34,511 bases of DNA from Bilophila wadsworthia ATCC 49260 (GCF_000701705.1 NZ_JNJP01000041.1:1-34511), one strand, 5' to 3'. Shown: positions 7,830-16,637, numbered from the stretch's first letter. A program made the numbers and translations. The notes: generated by a model from the letters alone, not told the origin.

Positions 7830-8507
7830 GTCGGCACAAAAATATTGTACGCACAATCGGCATAGGTACAGCGTAACTGCTTAAGGGATATAAAAGTGGT
7901 ATGGAATGCGTCCACACCCTCAGGTTTATCGATACCACCTATGTGACGAACGCCGTCTGAAGAGTAAAATTTACCGCTGTGAGGGGGACGTCTGCGGGAT
8001 GTCCCCAGGTCGGCATCAGGTTCATATCCTGAGCCCCCGGTGAAGCGATTAGGCAATCTTCGCCGAGAAACTGACCATGCGCCTTCCCGGGAGCTGAGGA
8101 TTCGGTCCGCCGCTGCCGGACGAGCGGGCTCGTTTGCGCCCCTCTCGCTCGCCGCTTCGCCTGATCAGGAGCTGCGGGCTGTCGGTCTGGATCTGTAAAC
8201 ACTCAAATTTGTGGCGGGAAAAATCTATTTTTTCAGCATGTTCAAACTCTGCCCGCAGATATGGCCAAATCCGGGCAAAGGTACCATCCGCACCCCACTT
8301 CCTGAAACGCCGCCATGCCGTCACGTAGTTCCCCAAAGAGTGGGGCAGCTCGCTCCAGGGGCAACCCGTGGTGAGCACATGCAGAATGGCTTCCAGAGTT
8401 TGCCTGTTATCCGCCGGAAGACATCCCCGCAACCTTGGCCGTACCAAGAGGAGTAGCCGGATATATTCCCACTGTGCGCTGGTGAGCCTATATACTGACA
8501 TGGCCAT
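7830..8507 (-). mobile_element. IS5-family transposase remnant
   Basis: The frame from 8507 reads YRLTSAQWEYIRLLLLVRPR, then LEAILHVLTTGCPWSELPHS and WRRFRKWGADGTFARIW. This is the N-terminal domain of IS5/IS427-type transposases. Later homology moves to another frame (SPGAQDMNLMPTW, like the T-P-G-x-x-x-D-M stretch before the catalytic core), and nothing recognisable remains beyond about 7830. No intact DDE core is present and I found no clear terminal repeats. The insertion lies inside the methyltransferase operon, between the DUF1638 gene and the activation-like gene. Confidence 0.75.
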
Positions 8508-8653
8508 GCCTGCCGTTATTGCGTCATGCCCCGGGATGCCGGGCCCATTGAAGTTTCAAAACGACACTGTACCGGACATTCCACCTATCACACGGGTAAA
8601 ACCATGAGGCCAGCCGGGGACAAAATGGAGCATCAGCACCACGAGAGCCCGGA

Positions 8654-9373
8654 TTATGCCGGGCAAGCTACAGCGCAAATCGTGCCTTCAACATCCATAT
8701 CGATCGTCTGCCCCGGCACGAGGTGCAGAAACCGCTCCCCGGATTGCCCACCGTGCAGCAACTCGGCCAGATAAGCGGAAGATCCCCATATCTCGGAGTA
8801 CGGCAACAGCGTAGCCTCCGCCACTTTTCGGGCCTCGTCCACATAAGCGTCCCCCATCTCCGGCCAGCGGATATGGCAAGCGTTCTTGTAGTTATCGAGC
8901 AGCGCGTTTTCCGCCTTCATCATCCGGGCGGCTTTGGCCGCACCGAATTTTTTCTCATACACGGAAAAACGCCTATACGATTCCAGATGAAAGGGAACCA
9001 AAAAATATTTCAACCACCCCGGGCTGATCCAGTATGTGGCACCCTCCCGGGAAGAAGCGTTGGCCCCCTTCTGGTCAAGCCCAAGCAGCAACGGAATACA
9101 ATCATGCAGTTTTGGGAAAACCAACGTTGCCCGGCTGGCGTGCACGCCGCACAACCCGCGCCCACACAGCCCGTAGCCGCACAGAACCGCCAACGGCCCG
9201 TCGTTCTCCTGTTCAAAGGCATCCACGAGGCCTTGAAACGCGCTGCGCAGTTTTTCCGGATAGTCATGCAGCCGTTGCTCCAAAAAGTTCATGGGAGGCG
9301 GATTCCGCATATCGGATGCGAGCACTTCCAGCTCGGGACGCAGGACTTCACAGGCGATAAGCAATGTTTTCAT
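8654..9373 (-). CDS. DUF1638 family protein
   Basis: The 239-residue protein starts MKTLLIACEVLRPELEVLAS and has FLEQRLHDYPEKLRSAFQ, VLCGYGLCGRGLCGVHA, LVFPKLHDCIPLLLG and a long C-terminal half with TYWISPGW. These are the conserved blocks of DUF1638, a family of unknown function repeatedly found beside methylamine-type corrinoid methyltransferases. Several Cys in the GLCGRGLCG stretch could bind metal or a cofactor. The frame stays open far upstream, but that part overlaps the activase gene and has no homology, so the start at 9373 is preferred. It sits between the activase gene and the transposase remnant. Confidence 0.78.
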   Translation of the reverse strand: MKTLLIACEVLRPELEVLASDMRNPPPMNFLEQRLHDYPEKLRSAFQGLVDAFEQENDGPLAVLCGYGLCGRGLCGVHASRATLVFPKLHDCIPLLLGLDQKGANASSREGATYWISPGWLKYFLVPFHLESYRRFSVYEKKFGAAKAARMMKAENALLDNYKNACHIRWPEMGDAYVDEARKVAEATLLPYSEIWGSSAYLAELLHGGQSGERFLHLVPGQTIDMDVEGTICAVACPA

Positions 9374-9467
9374 ACTATTCCAAATGTTGCCGTCAAAAAA
9401 TGCAGGGCCTTTGCGCAGTGCGGTTTCACGGGGCAATCCCCAAAGATTCCCTATAAGGGCCAAGAGC

Positions 9468-9508
9468 GTGCTCACAAAGGTTCGGTGAGCACCGCCGCCC
9501 CCCCCCCC
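9468..9508. repeat. Intercistronic hairpin and 11-base C run
   Basis: GTGCTCAC (9468-9475) and GTGAGCAC (9485-9492) form a perfect 8-bp stem with a nine-base loop. A run of eleven C follows at 9498-9508. Both lie in the 179-base gap between the activase and DUF1638 genes, and may affect transcript stability or polarity. Confidence 0.5.
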
Positions 9509-9552
9509 GCAGCATGAGTGTTCGCCAAGGCGACGTGGCGCAGCCGCATCTT

Positions 9553-11403
9553 TTAGGATGCGCCTTTCCCTCCAAGAGGCGGAAAACCGATTTCCCTCAC
9601 GAAAAGGTCGTTGAATTCTACATGGGTCGAGAGTTCGACGGGCTTCACGAAAGAGGCGATCCGGTCGGCCATCTTCCGTTCTCCCAGAGAAAGCAGGCAC
9701 AAACCCGCCCCTTCCGCAGCCGCGTTGCCGATAGGAATGATCTTATCGACCGAAATGCCTGGGAACATGCCCAGAGCGACGGCCTTTTCCCGATCCAAAT
9801 AATTGCCGAACGCACCCGCAAGGTAGATCCGGTCGATCTGGGATGCTTCGATTTTCACTTCCTTAAGCAGAACCGCAATGCCCGCCGCAATGGCGGCCTT
9901 GGCAAGCTGGAGTTCCCGGATATCCTTCTGCGTAATGACAATGTCCCGTTCGTTGCCCTGCTCGCCAGCAAAGGCCAACACAAATTCCCGCATACCGCCG
10001 ACCGTGCGTAACCTGCCCCCGAGAGGCTGGGAAAGTGCCGGGGACTTTTCGCCCGCAAGCCGACCCGAGACTCCCAGCAGGCCGCAGCGGAGCAGTTCGG
10101 CCACCGCGTCGATGAGCCCGGAACCGCAGATTCCCTGCGGAGGCATATCGCCGATTACCCCCAACCGGACGGTGCCGTTTTCGAGCAGGACGCTCTCAAT
10201 GGCCCCGTCTCCCGCCCTCATGCCGTTCTGGATATGCGCACCCTCGAAAGCGGGCCCCGCCGCTGCGGAACAGGCCAGCAGCCAACCCTTGTAGCCCAGA
10301 ATGATTTCGCCGTTCGTTCCGATGTCCACGGCAAGGGAGTAGCCCTTCTGTTCCCACAGCTTCGTGGCCATGGCGACGCCAAGGGTATCGGAGCCCACAT
10401 AACCGGAGATATTCGCGAGGACATGCACGGTCCCTTCCGGATGCATGGGCAACCCCAGCCTGCCGCCCTTGACCACTGTGCGCGGGCGATAACAGGGGAT
10501 AAAGGGCGCCACGGACAGATTTTTGGGATCGACGCCCAGAAACAGATGGCTCATGGTCGTATTGCCCACGGCAACGACGCTGTACACATGGTTCTCGTCG
10601 ATGGAGAGGCTCCGGAGAAGGCCGCGCATGGTTTCTGAAATGCCCTTGATGGTCACGGCCTGCATCTTCTCGAGATTTTCACGGCCTGCTGCAGCGGTAA
10701 TCCGGCTCAGCACGTCGGCTCCGAACACACGCTGCGGGTTGGCCGTACCGTCTGCATCCAACACTTCGCCGGAAAGCAGATCGACGAGGTAGACCGCGAT
10801 GGTCGTCGTACCGATATCAAGGATGAAGCCGTACCGGAGGGCATGGGTATCGCCGGGTTCGACGGCGATCAGTTCGTCCTCGACCAACACCGCGGTAACC
10901 TCAAAATCCGCCTTCCGCACAATCTCAGGCAGGCCGCCCAACAGGCTGAAAGCCACCTTCTTGTTCTTGCCCACCTGAGCCAGAATGCGCTCCAGATCGG
11001 ACGCCTGATCCCGCAGACTGGGCTTGGGCAACTGGATGAACTTCTTCTCGATCAACGAATCGGAGTACTTTTTTTCTTTCTGGAGGTTGGGCAAACGGAC
11101 CTTTCTCCGGACGTCATCCCGGCCAGCCGAGATCTCGATGACCACATCCTCCCGGATCAGGCTTTGGCAGGCAAGAACCTTGCCGTCCCCCCTGGTCATG
11201 AGGAACGACTCATCCCCCTCAACCGGAGCCAGCGTTCCGGAACGCACCTTCACGGCGCATTTGCCGCAAATGCCGCGCCCTCCGCACTCCGCACCTTCCA
11301 GTATGCCCGCCTTGAGCAGGCAATCCTTCAGGCTTGTTCCCGCCTCAGACTGGAAACGATACCGCTTCCCGCCGGCTAACACTTCGATGTTCATGATGCT
11401 CAT
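9553..11403 (-). CDS. RACo-type reductive activator of corrinoid proteins (2Fe-2S/ASKHA ATPase)
   Basis: This 616-residue protein has an N-terminal plant-type ferredoxin domain with Cys40, Cys46, Cys49 and Cys79 (AECGGRGICGKC, then VLACQ) for one 2Fe-2S cluster. A linker leads to an ASKHA ATPase domain (YGFILDIGTTTIAVYLVD, LAVDIGTNGEIIL, GSGLIDAVAELL, and a C-terminal YLAGAFGNYLD). RACo/RamA-type proteins use ATP to reduce inactive Co(II) corrinoid back to Co(I). It would keep the operon's MtmC-like protein active. The soluble 2Fe-2S form is the bacterial RACo type rather than the archaeal two-4Fe-4S RamA. ATG at 11394 is an alternative start. Confidence 0.93.
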   Translation of the reverse strand: MSIMNIEVLAGGKRYRFQSEAGTSLKDCLLKAGILEGAECGGRGICGKCAVKVRSGTLAPVEGDESFLMTRGDGKVLACQSLIREDVVIEISAGRDDVRRKVRLPNLQKEKKYSDSLIEKKFIQLPKPSLRDQASDLERILAQVGKNKKVAFSLLGGLPEIVRKADFEVTAVLVEDELIAVEPGDTHALRYGFILDIGTTTIAVYLVDLLSGEVLDADGTANPQRVFGADVLSRITAAAGRENLEKMQAVTIKGISETMRGLLRSLSIDENHVYSVVAVGNTTMSHLFLGVDPKNLSVAPFIPCYRPRTVVKGGRLGLPMHPEGTVHVLANISGYVGSDTLGVAMATKLWEQKGYSLAVDIGTNGEIILGYKGWLLACSAAAGPAFEGAHIQNGMRAGDGAIESVLLENGTVRLGVIGDMPPQGICGSGLIDAVAELLRCGLLGVSGRLAGEKSPALSQPLGGRLRTVGGMREFVLAFAGEQGNERDIVITQKDIRELQLAKAAIAAGIAVLLKEVKIEASQIDRIYLAGAFGNYLDREKAVALGMFPGISVDKIIPIGNAAAEGAGLCLLSLGERKMADRIASFVKPVELSTHVEFNDLFVREIGFPPLGGKGAS

Positions 11404-11432
11404 GTCCGCCCACCCCTGTTGCCCGAACCCGT

Positions 11433-12398
11433 TCAGGAAAGCGAAAACGGAACCCGGCATTGCGTGTTCCAAGCCGCTATCAATTTCTCTGCGATCTCGT
11501 CTCCCGCCTTGGGAATGATGACAATCTTCGATTCATTGCCGCTAGCTTCCAGAACCCTCGTCTCGACCTTGTCGTTGACCCCGTCCACATGGAACCAGCC
11601 ATGCTCCGTATCCGAAAGGATTCCCTTGACGCGCAGAGCTCCGGGCAGGATCTCGCGGACAAAGGCTTCCACCCTTTCCGGGGGCAGCCCTTCCGTCGTC
11701 GTGATGATGTACTGGCCCGGCCTCGTGTATGATTCCTTGGCACTCCGCTTAACAAACTTGCTCTCCAGAGGAGAAGACGTAGAGACTTCGTGCATGGAGG
11801 AATCCAATATCCCTTCAACACATGCGTAACTGGTTTCAATAATCCCGGCGTGCGGGTTGAGCTGCCTGATCTTTTTCCGAATTCGAGCCAGCGTCTCGCC
11901 GTCTGCGAGCTCGATCTTGTTGATGATGATCCGTTGGCTGGCGATGACCTGCTCTTCCACCGCATTGATGTCCTCAACCAGATCAAGGAAGCTCTCCGGA
12001 TCTATCAGGGCGATCATGCCCTGATAGACGTAATGGCCGCCAGTAAGCCGCTTCAAATCACACAGGATATTCCTGAGCGGAAACGGATTGGCCATCCCGG
12101 AGGTTTCCACAATCACGACATCCAGAGAGCGCTTGGCGAGCAGGACAAGAGCCTCCAGAAAATTGCCGGAAAGGCAACTGCAGAAAACCTGCCCGTCGTT
12201 AAGTTCTTCAATCTCGATGTCTTTGGCCCGAATGAGGCTCGAGTCGATATTGACCCGGCCCCATTCATTGATGATGACGCCAATCTTTTTTCCCTGCGCG
12301 GCCGCTTCGTCGAGGATACGGTTCAGCAGCGTCGTTTTCCCCGAGCCCAAAAACCCGGTAATGAAGAGCAGAGGCACGGGACCGCAGGGATTGTTCAT
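11433..12398 (-). CDS. CobW/P47K-family GTPase (metal chaperone-like)
   Basis: The protein (321 residues) has GFLGSGKTTLLNR (Walker A), IINEWGRVNID, VVIVETSGMANPF (Walker B region), INKIELAD in place of the usual N-K-x-D, and a C-terminal CobW domain. Members of the G3E GTPase family load metals into target proteins. The signature C-x-C-C metal site is altered to C-S-C-L at residues 73-76. Its ATG overlaps the stop of the preceding selenoprotein gene (ATGA), so translation is probably coupled. Likely clients are the zinc-dependent UroD-type methyltransferases or the corrinoid protein, which is an inference from the operon only. Confidence 0.85.
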   Translation of the reverse strand: MNNPCGPVPLLFITGFLGSGKTTLLNRILDEAAAQGKKIGVIINEWGRVNIDSSLIRAKDIEIEELNDGQVFCSCLSGNFLEALVLLAKRSLDVVIVETSGMANPFPLRNILCDLKRLTGGHYVYQGMIALIDPESFLDLVEDINAVEEQVIASQRIIINKIELADGETLARIRKKIRQLNPHAGIIETSYACVEGILDSSMHEVSTSSPLESKFVKRSAKESYTRPGQYIITTTEGLPPERVEAFVREILPGALRVKGILSDTEHGWFHVDGVNDKVETRVLEASGNESKIVIIPKAGDEIAEKLIAAWNTQCRVPFSLS

Positions 12399-13744
12399 AG
12401 GGCTTCCTCGATCTGCCGGATAAGGTCATCCAGATTGGGAATGAGCGACGAGTACTTCAGTTCACCGTTGAGATACAGGCTGGGCAACTGCTTCACGCCC
12501 ATCTTCTTGATCCGGGAGATGTTTTCAGGCGTGTTGTACATGTATTCCACGACATCGATCCTGTCGCCGAAATGCTTCTTCGCGTCTTGGGCGACGCCCC
12601 ACATGTACGTACAAGCCGCGCAAGCCGTGGAATCCAGCGTGAAGGCTTCCAACAGGGGCTTTTTCAGATTGCCGTAGTCGGGCAGTTCCACATCCACGTC
12701 CATAGAGCTCAACTCATAGTTGGCCACCATCTCGCGGGCCTTGTCGGTATGCAGAACAGCCTGAGACAGAGCGATCGCATTCTCCACCGGAGATGCATAA
12801 GGCATGTCTCAGCCAGGGGAGAAGATGAAGTTCTTCCTTGTGTTCAGGCTGTCGATGAGGTCGATGCCCACCTTCATGTTGTCGAGCTGCGTACCAAGCA
12901 GCAAGGCGGTCGTCAGGGGGATGTTCCCGCCGATGGCGACATCGTAGCTGTCGGTGAGCTTGTGGGCCGCCACGATGTTGACATTTTCATCAACGGCGAG
13001 GGAATCCGGCTTCGTCTGGCACATGAGCTCAAGGATATGGGTCGCGTTGCCGCACACGAAGAAGGACGAAAAGGCGCCCTTGTTGCGGATATGCCCGAAG
13101 ATCTTTGCATAGGGCTCGAAGACGAAGTTTTTGAAATGGGTTGGGGAAATCTGGGATACGACCGGGTCCACCGGTACGATGACGTCCACGCCTTCTTCCA
13201 GATAGAAGTCGGCCATCTGCAGCCCCAGTTCCGTGGTGTAGGCCATCAGCTCCTTGACATACTCGGGGTGCTGGCGCGCATCGCGGAAAAAGTTCGTTCC
13301 CCTCAAGTGGGAAGCCAGCGTATACGGACCGCAGAAGAGCCCGTACAGAGCGGTTCTGTCGCCCACGGCCTTTTTGATGCGCCGCGTGACATCCAGTACC
13401 AGAGGGATTCGTCCGGAATCTCTAGTGATCTTGATATCGGGAATTTCAAAAGTCGATTCCAGGGGATGCGAGCGGACGCTGGGCGGGCCGTTCTTTTCCC
13501 ATTTGATGGTGCAGCCCAGAATTTCCGCTTCCAGCTGCAGGTCAAACAGGAGGATCAGGCCATCAGGCGCATACATCTTTTCCACTTCCAACAAAGACTC
13601 GACGAGCTTGTCCGCGTCCTGATAGACTTCATCGGCAGTGTATCCCTTCAAAAACCCGGCATGGACCCCCGCCATGGGGACCCAGGCGGGACGTTCCGTT
13701 TCTTCATGCCTAAGCGTTTTAAAAAGCACTTCTTTGCCAGTCAT
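12395..13744 (-). CDS. Selenocysteine-containing UroD/MtbA-like methyltransferase fused to a thioredoxin-like domain
   Basis: From ATG 13744 (AAAGGAG upstream) the frame encodes a UroD/MtbA-type barrel up to NFIFSPG, where a UGA (12809-12811) stands exactly where the family has the third zinc-ligand Cys (PGC-D). The same frame then continues DMPYASPVENAIAL, which completes the barrel's usual last helix (D-x-x-x-x-x-P-x-E-N). It goes on to a thioredoxin-like domain with C375-A-A-C378 and a cis-Pro-like VKQLPSLYLNG. Read through, it is 449 residues with Sec312. The first zinc motif H-x-C is F229-V-C231, so the His is missing. Sec, Cys231 and the CAAC pair suggest redox or methyl-selenol chemistry rather than ordinary zinc-thiolate transfer. 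The alternative is two genes with a separate start at 12805; that start has no good ribosome binding site and would divide the conserved C-terminal block. Confidence 0.85.
12762..12811 (-). promoter_or_regulatory. UGA (Sec) codon with bacterial SECIS-like hairpin
   Basis: Counting the U of UGA as 1, bases 16-35 fold into GCAU-CUCC / GGAG-A-AUGC with one bulged A and the triloop GGU at 24-26. E. coli fdhF has its essential apical GGU at 22-24 from its UGA, nearly the same distance. An outer seven-base pairing, UGAGACA (1-7) with UGUCUCA (44-50), encloses it. Both the geometry and the GU-bearing loop fit SelB recognition. Confidence 0.8.
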
Positions 13745-13911
13745 GCAAGACTCCTTTGTTGATGTTTGGAGCTGCAGGATGCCTTCCTGTAATGGCATCA
13801 TTTTCGGAAACCGCCGACATGCTCCCAGCGACAGCCATCCTCTCGTGATGCGGCTGTTTTTACCGGTTCATGTCAACGTTCCGAATGTTTTTCGCCAAGC
13901 GGCTTCGCCAC

Positions 13912-14973
13912 TCAGTTTCTGACGCTGGCCGCGTAGTCGGAAGAGGCCCTGACCATGGCCAAAATATTTTCCAATGGTGTCCGAGCGGCCAGATCGCAAC
14001 CGGGCATCATCACGTAACCACCGTCCAGCCCGGCGATTTCGGCATTGGCGTACGCTGCGGCATACACAGCCTCACTCGCCCCCATGCACAGCAGTTCGTT
14101 GGGATTGAAATTCCCCACCATAGTGAGTTCTTTGCCTGCGGCCTCCAAAGATTCCTTGAGGTCCACGGGGGAGTCCACGGAAAAGCCGTCAATCCCCAGA
14201 GCCTTGACGTGAGGAAGCCTCATACCTGCCTTCCCGCAGATATGCAGCAAAAATGTTTCACAATTTTTCAACTGGGAGGTGAGCCCCTCGAGCGTGGGGA
14301 CTACGTGTTGCTCGTACATTTTTGGGCTGATCATGTCTCCGGACGAACAGGGGTCACAAGTCTGGATGAGATCGCAACCGTTCTCACAGTACATGTTGGC
14401 GATTTCGGCGCAACAGTCCGTGGCATACTCAAGCAACGGCTTGATATACGGAGACTTCTTCCCCAGCAGGATCATAAACTCTTTCACGCCTACCATCATG
14501 CTTGCACCGGAGAAAGGGCCGACCATCTGACCGGCCACGCTCTTTCTGTCGCCCACAAGCTTTTTTATTTCCCGGGATTGGCGCATCATTTTCTGAATCA
14601 GTTCACTGTTCTCCAGCCTTTCACGGATTTTCGAGCGATCCAAGGAAGAGATATCCGCCGCAACGTCGTGGATGCAGGGTTTAACCTCGATCGGGGCGCC
14701 GATCTTTGAGATCTCGGTGGGGCAACCGAGAGCCTCAAGCAACCCAATCCAGCACCCCAAGCCCGTAGTGACCGAGTCACTCTGCATCTCGTCATATGTC
14801 CTGACTATCAGCTCAGCACCAAGATCATCCATCTCGCGCAGATCTTTAAACGAAATCTTTTCCCGCTCGATCATCCACGTTTCACCGAGGAGGATCATCA
14901 TGGGCACACGATCCACCGGGTTGTGGGCAAAAGCAGCTTTGACACGTTCTTTGGAAGTCATGGTGCGGGGCAT
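13912..14973 (-). CDS. MtbA/UroD-family corrinoid:acceptor methyltransferase
   Basis: The 353-residue protein has SKERVKAAFAHNPVDRVPM at the start, the barrel of the uroporphyrinogen-decarboxylase/MtbA family, and the full zinc triad: H244-I-C246 (LLHICGKAG) and Cys326 (MMPGCDLAARTPLENILAM). In methanogens MtbA moves the methyl group from the corrinoid protein to coenzyme M. Bacterial relatives use other acceptors, and the acceptor here is unknown. GAGGAG precedes the ATG. It lies between mtmB-like and the selenoprotein gene, so this operon carries one conventional and one Sec-type UroD methyltransferase. Confidence 0.9.
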   Translation of the reverse strand: MPRTMTSKERVKAAFAHNPVDRVPMMILLGETWMIEREKISFKDLREMDDLGAELIVRTYDEMQSDSVTTGLGCWIGLLEALGCPTEISKIGAPIEVKPCIHDVAADISSLDRSKIRERLENSELIQKMMRQSREIKKLVGDRKSVAGQMVGPFSGASMMVGVKEFMILLGKKSPYIKPLLEYATDCCAEIANMYCENGCDLIQTCDPCSSGDMISPKMYEQHVVPTLEGLTSQLKNCETFLLHICGKAGMRLPHVKALGIDGFSVDSPVDLKESLEAAGKELTMVGNFNPNELLCMGASEAVYAAAYANAEIAGLDGGYVMMPGCDLAARTPLENILAMVRASSDYAASVRN

Positions 14974-15127
14974 AAATTTCTCCTCTTATAGAGCAATATC
15001 CGGATCCGTTTAAGACATATCTCCAACTGATTGCTATAAAAACATTGGGGATGACGGCCTATTGATTGAAGGCACGCCCGCTTCCAGGAACCGCCCAGGC
15101 CAGAGAAAAGTTCCCGGAAAACGGCTG

Positions 15128-15173
15128 CATTTCATCGCCTCCGCCGGTGGAACCGACCGGAGGCGATGAAATG
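15128..15173. repeat. 16-bp intercistronic hairpin downstream of the mtmB-like gene
   Basis: CATTTCATCGCCTCCG (15128-15143) is exactly complementary to 15158-15173, with a further CGGT/ACCG pairing inside. It sits in the 248-base gap after the mtmB-like stop. No T-run follows on the minus strand, so it is better explained as an RNA-processing or 3'-end-stabilising structure that would favour high levels of the mtmC-mtmB message. Confidence 0.75.
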
Positions 15174-15221
15174 TTAGCGTGTCATCATCTTTCCCAGAAA
15201 TCGCCTCAGGCGATTACGCGG

Positions 15222-16637
15222 CTAGTATTCCATCGGGAGACCCATCTGGGTCAGTTCCTTCTTCACCTTGTCGTACATATCCATGTACCACTTCTGCGGC
15301 TGGACGGTGACGAGGTTGTAGCATTCCCTGAAGTCGCCGCCCATCTTGTGCGCGGTATGGGAGTCAATGGTGGGCTGGTACTTGGCCATGATGCGCTTGA
15401 CCAGATCGTTGGCATGGGCACGGGTAAGGCGCGCCTTGGCGACGGCTTCGCCCACTTCGGCGGAGAACTGGAGGCCAAGGCCGCTCTGATGGTCCTTAAG
15501 CCCGCTCTGGGCACCGGTACCGCCGGAGACGCCGTTGCCGAGCACGACGGCACTGATGGCGGAGGCGGCGGATTCCCAGAAGAAGTTTTCATGACCAATG
15601 CCGTGCGTCATCTGCCAGCCACCGCCGGTCAGCGGTTCGCACACGGTGTTCTTGGTAACGGCGGCGTTCTGGTGGTTGCTGCACCACAGGGAGTACTTGC
15701 TGGTGTTGCTGAAGTACATGGCGTCCACGGACCAGGAACCGTTCAGCGGCACGTCAAACAGCAGCTTCTGGATGATCCATTCCGCGGTGCCGGTAACGGC
15801 CGATGTAGCGGGACCGCCGGACAGGCCGCCGGGGTAGGAGGTCATGACGCTGTAGAAGTTGATGCCGTAGGTATGCCACTGCAGGGCGCGGGAGAGATGC
15901 TTGTATTCCACCTTCTGGTGCGGCAGGGTCAGGCAGCAACGGAAGTCGCCCTTATTGGCTCCCCAGCCGGGATCAAAAGCGGCCTGCATAGCGGACATGG
16001 CGATGGCGCGGATACCGCCGTCGGCGAGACCGGGACGGCAAACCTGGCGGCAGACGTCCTTAACCTGAGCGACGCTCCACAGTTCGGAGAACATTTCCCA
16101 CGGAGAGTCGGGGGTAATGGGCATGCCGTAGATTTCCGTCAGGTTCCCTTGGAAGTGGCACATATCAATCTGAGGCACCTGAGCGTAGCTCATGGCAATC
16201 TGATGATAGATATCCTGAGAAACGGGGCCGAGAATACGGCCGAGCACGGAAACCGGGTTCTTCACATGATCGTAATCTTCAAAGCCGCGGTGAACGGCGG
16301 TGAAGGAATCCTTGCCCACGCCGACGGTGTAACGGTCGGCGGTGTTGGCAGCCGCGTCAAGGATTTCTTTGCGAGAGAATTCAATGATCCTACGGGTATC
16401 AGTGCACAACACACCGACTTCTGCTACCAGATCGATGGCGGCCTGCCACAGGCGGTCGAGCATTTCGTCGTCACAGGGGACCATGTGATCCGGGTCATAC
16501 TTGATGCCCCACTTTTCGGTGATCTTCTTCAGCTTCGGCCAGTAAACCCTCTTGTCAAAGTCGGATTCAAAGCAAATGGGACCGGTAACAGCTCTCGACC
16601 AGAAGTCGATAAATTTTCCACGGGCGCCTATACGCAT
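15222..16637 (-). CDS. MtmB-family (monomethylamine-type) methyltransferase lacking pyrrolysine
   Basis: The 471-residue protein aligns with monomethylamine methyltransferase MtmB along its length: GVLCTDTRRIIEFS near residue 77, GPVSQDIYHQIAMSYA, TPDSPWEM, CRPG at 200-203, and the C-terminal FRECYNLVTVQPQKWYMDMYDKV. MtmB of Methanosarcina is about 458 residues with pyrrolysine at 202, four residues after R-P-G. The aligned position here is Gly207 in RPGLADGG, and the gene has no in-frame UAG. So the known amine-activating residue is absent and the substrate is likely different, perhaps a quaternary or other methylated nitrogen compound. The start at 16637 follows GGAGGAAAT; an upstream in-frame ATG would include that site. 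The corrinoid protein gene lies 58 bases upstream. Confidence 0.88.
   Translation of the reverse strand: MRIGARGKFIDFWSRAVTGPICFESDFDKRVYWPKLKKITEKWGIKYDPDHMVPCDDEMLDRLWQAAIDLVAEVGVLCTDTRRIIEFSRKEILDAAANTADRYTVGVGKDSFTAVHRGFEDYDHVKNPVSVLGRILGPVSQDIYHQIAMSYAQVPQIDMCHFQGNLTEIYGMPITPDSPWEMFSELWSVAQVKDVCRQVCRPGLADGGIRAIAMSAMQAAFDPGWGANKGDFRCCLTLPHQKVEYKHLSRALQWHTYGINFYSVMTSYPGGLSGGPATSAVTGTAEWIIQKLLFDVPLNGSWSVDAMYFSNTSKYSLWCSNHQNAAVTKNTVCEPLTGGGWQMTHGIGHENFFWESAASAISAVVLGNGVSGGTGAQSGLKDHQSGLGLQFSAEVGEAVAKARLTRAHANDLVKRIMAKYQPTIDSHTAHKMGGDFRECYNLVTVQPQKWYMDMYDKVKKELTQMGLPMEY

Noticed and set aside
12395..12805. Separate thioredoxin-like gene starting at ATG 12805
   Set aside because: It is in frame with the upstream UroD gene across the UGA, begins with the conserved C-terminal block of that family, and lacks a good ribosome binding site. 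Sec read-through explains it better.
13870..14709. 279-codon plus-strand frame opposite the MtbA-like gene
   Set aside because: Shadow of the real minus-strand gene, with no ribosome binding site or recognisable domain.
15222..15224. TAG stop of the mtmB-like gene as a pyrrolysine codon
   Set aside because: The protein already has its full family length and C-terminal block before the TAG, and the pyrrolysine position lies internally where there is no UAG.
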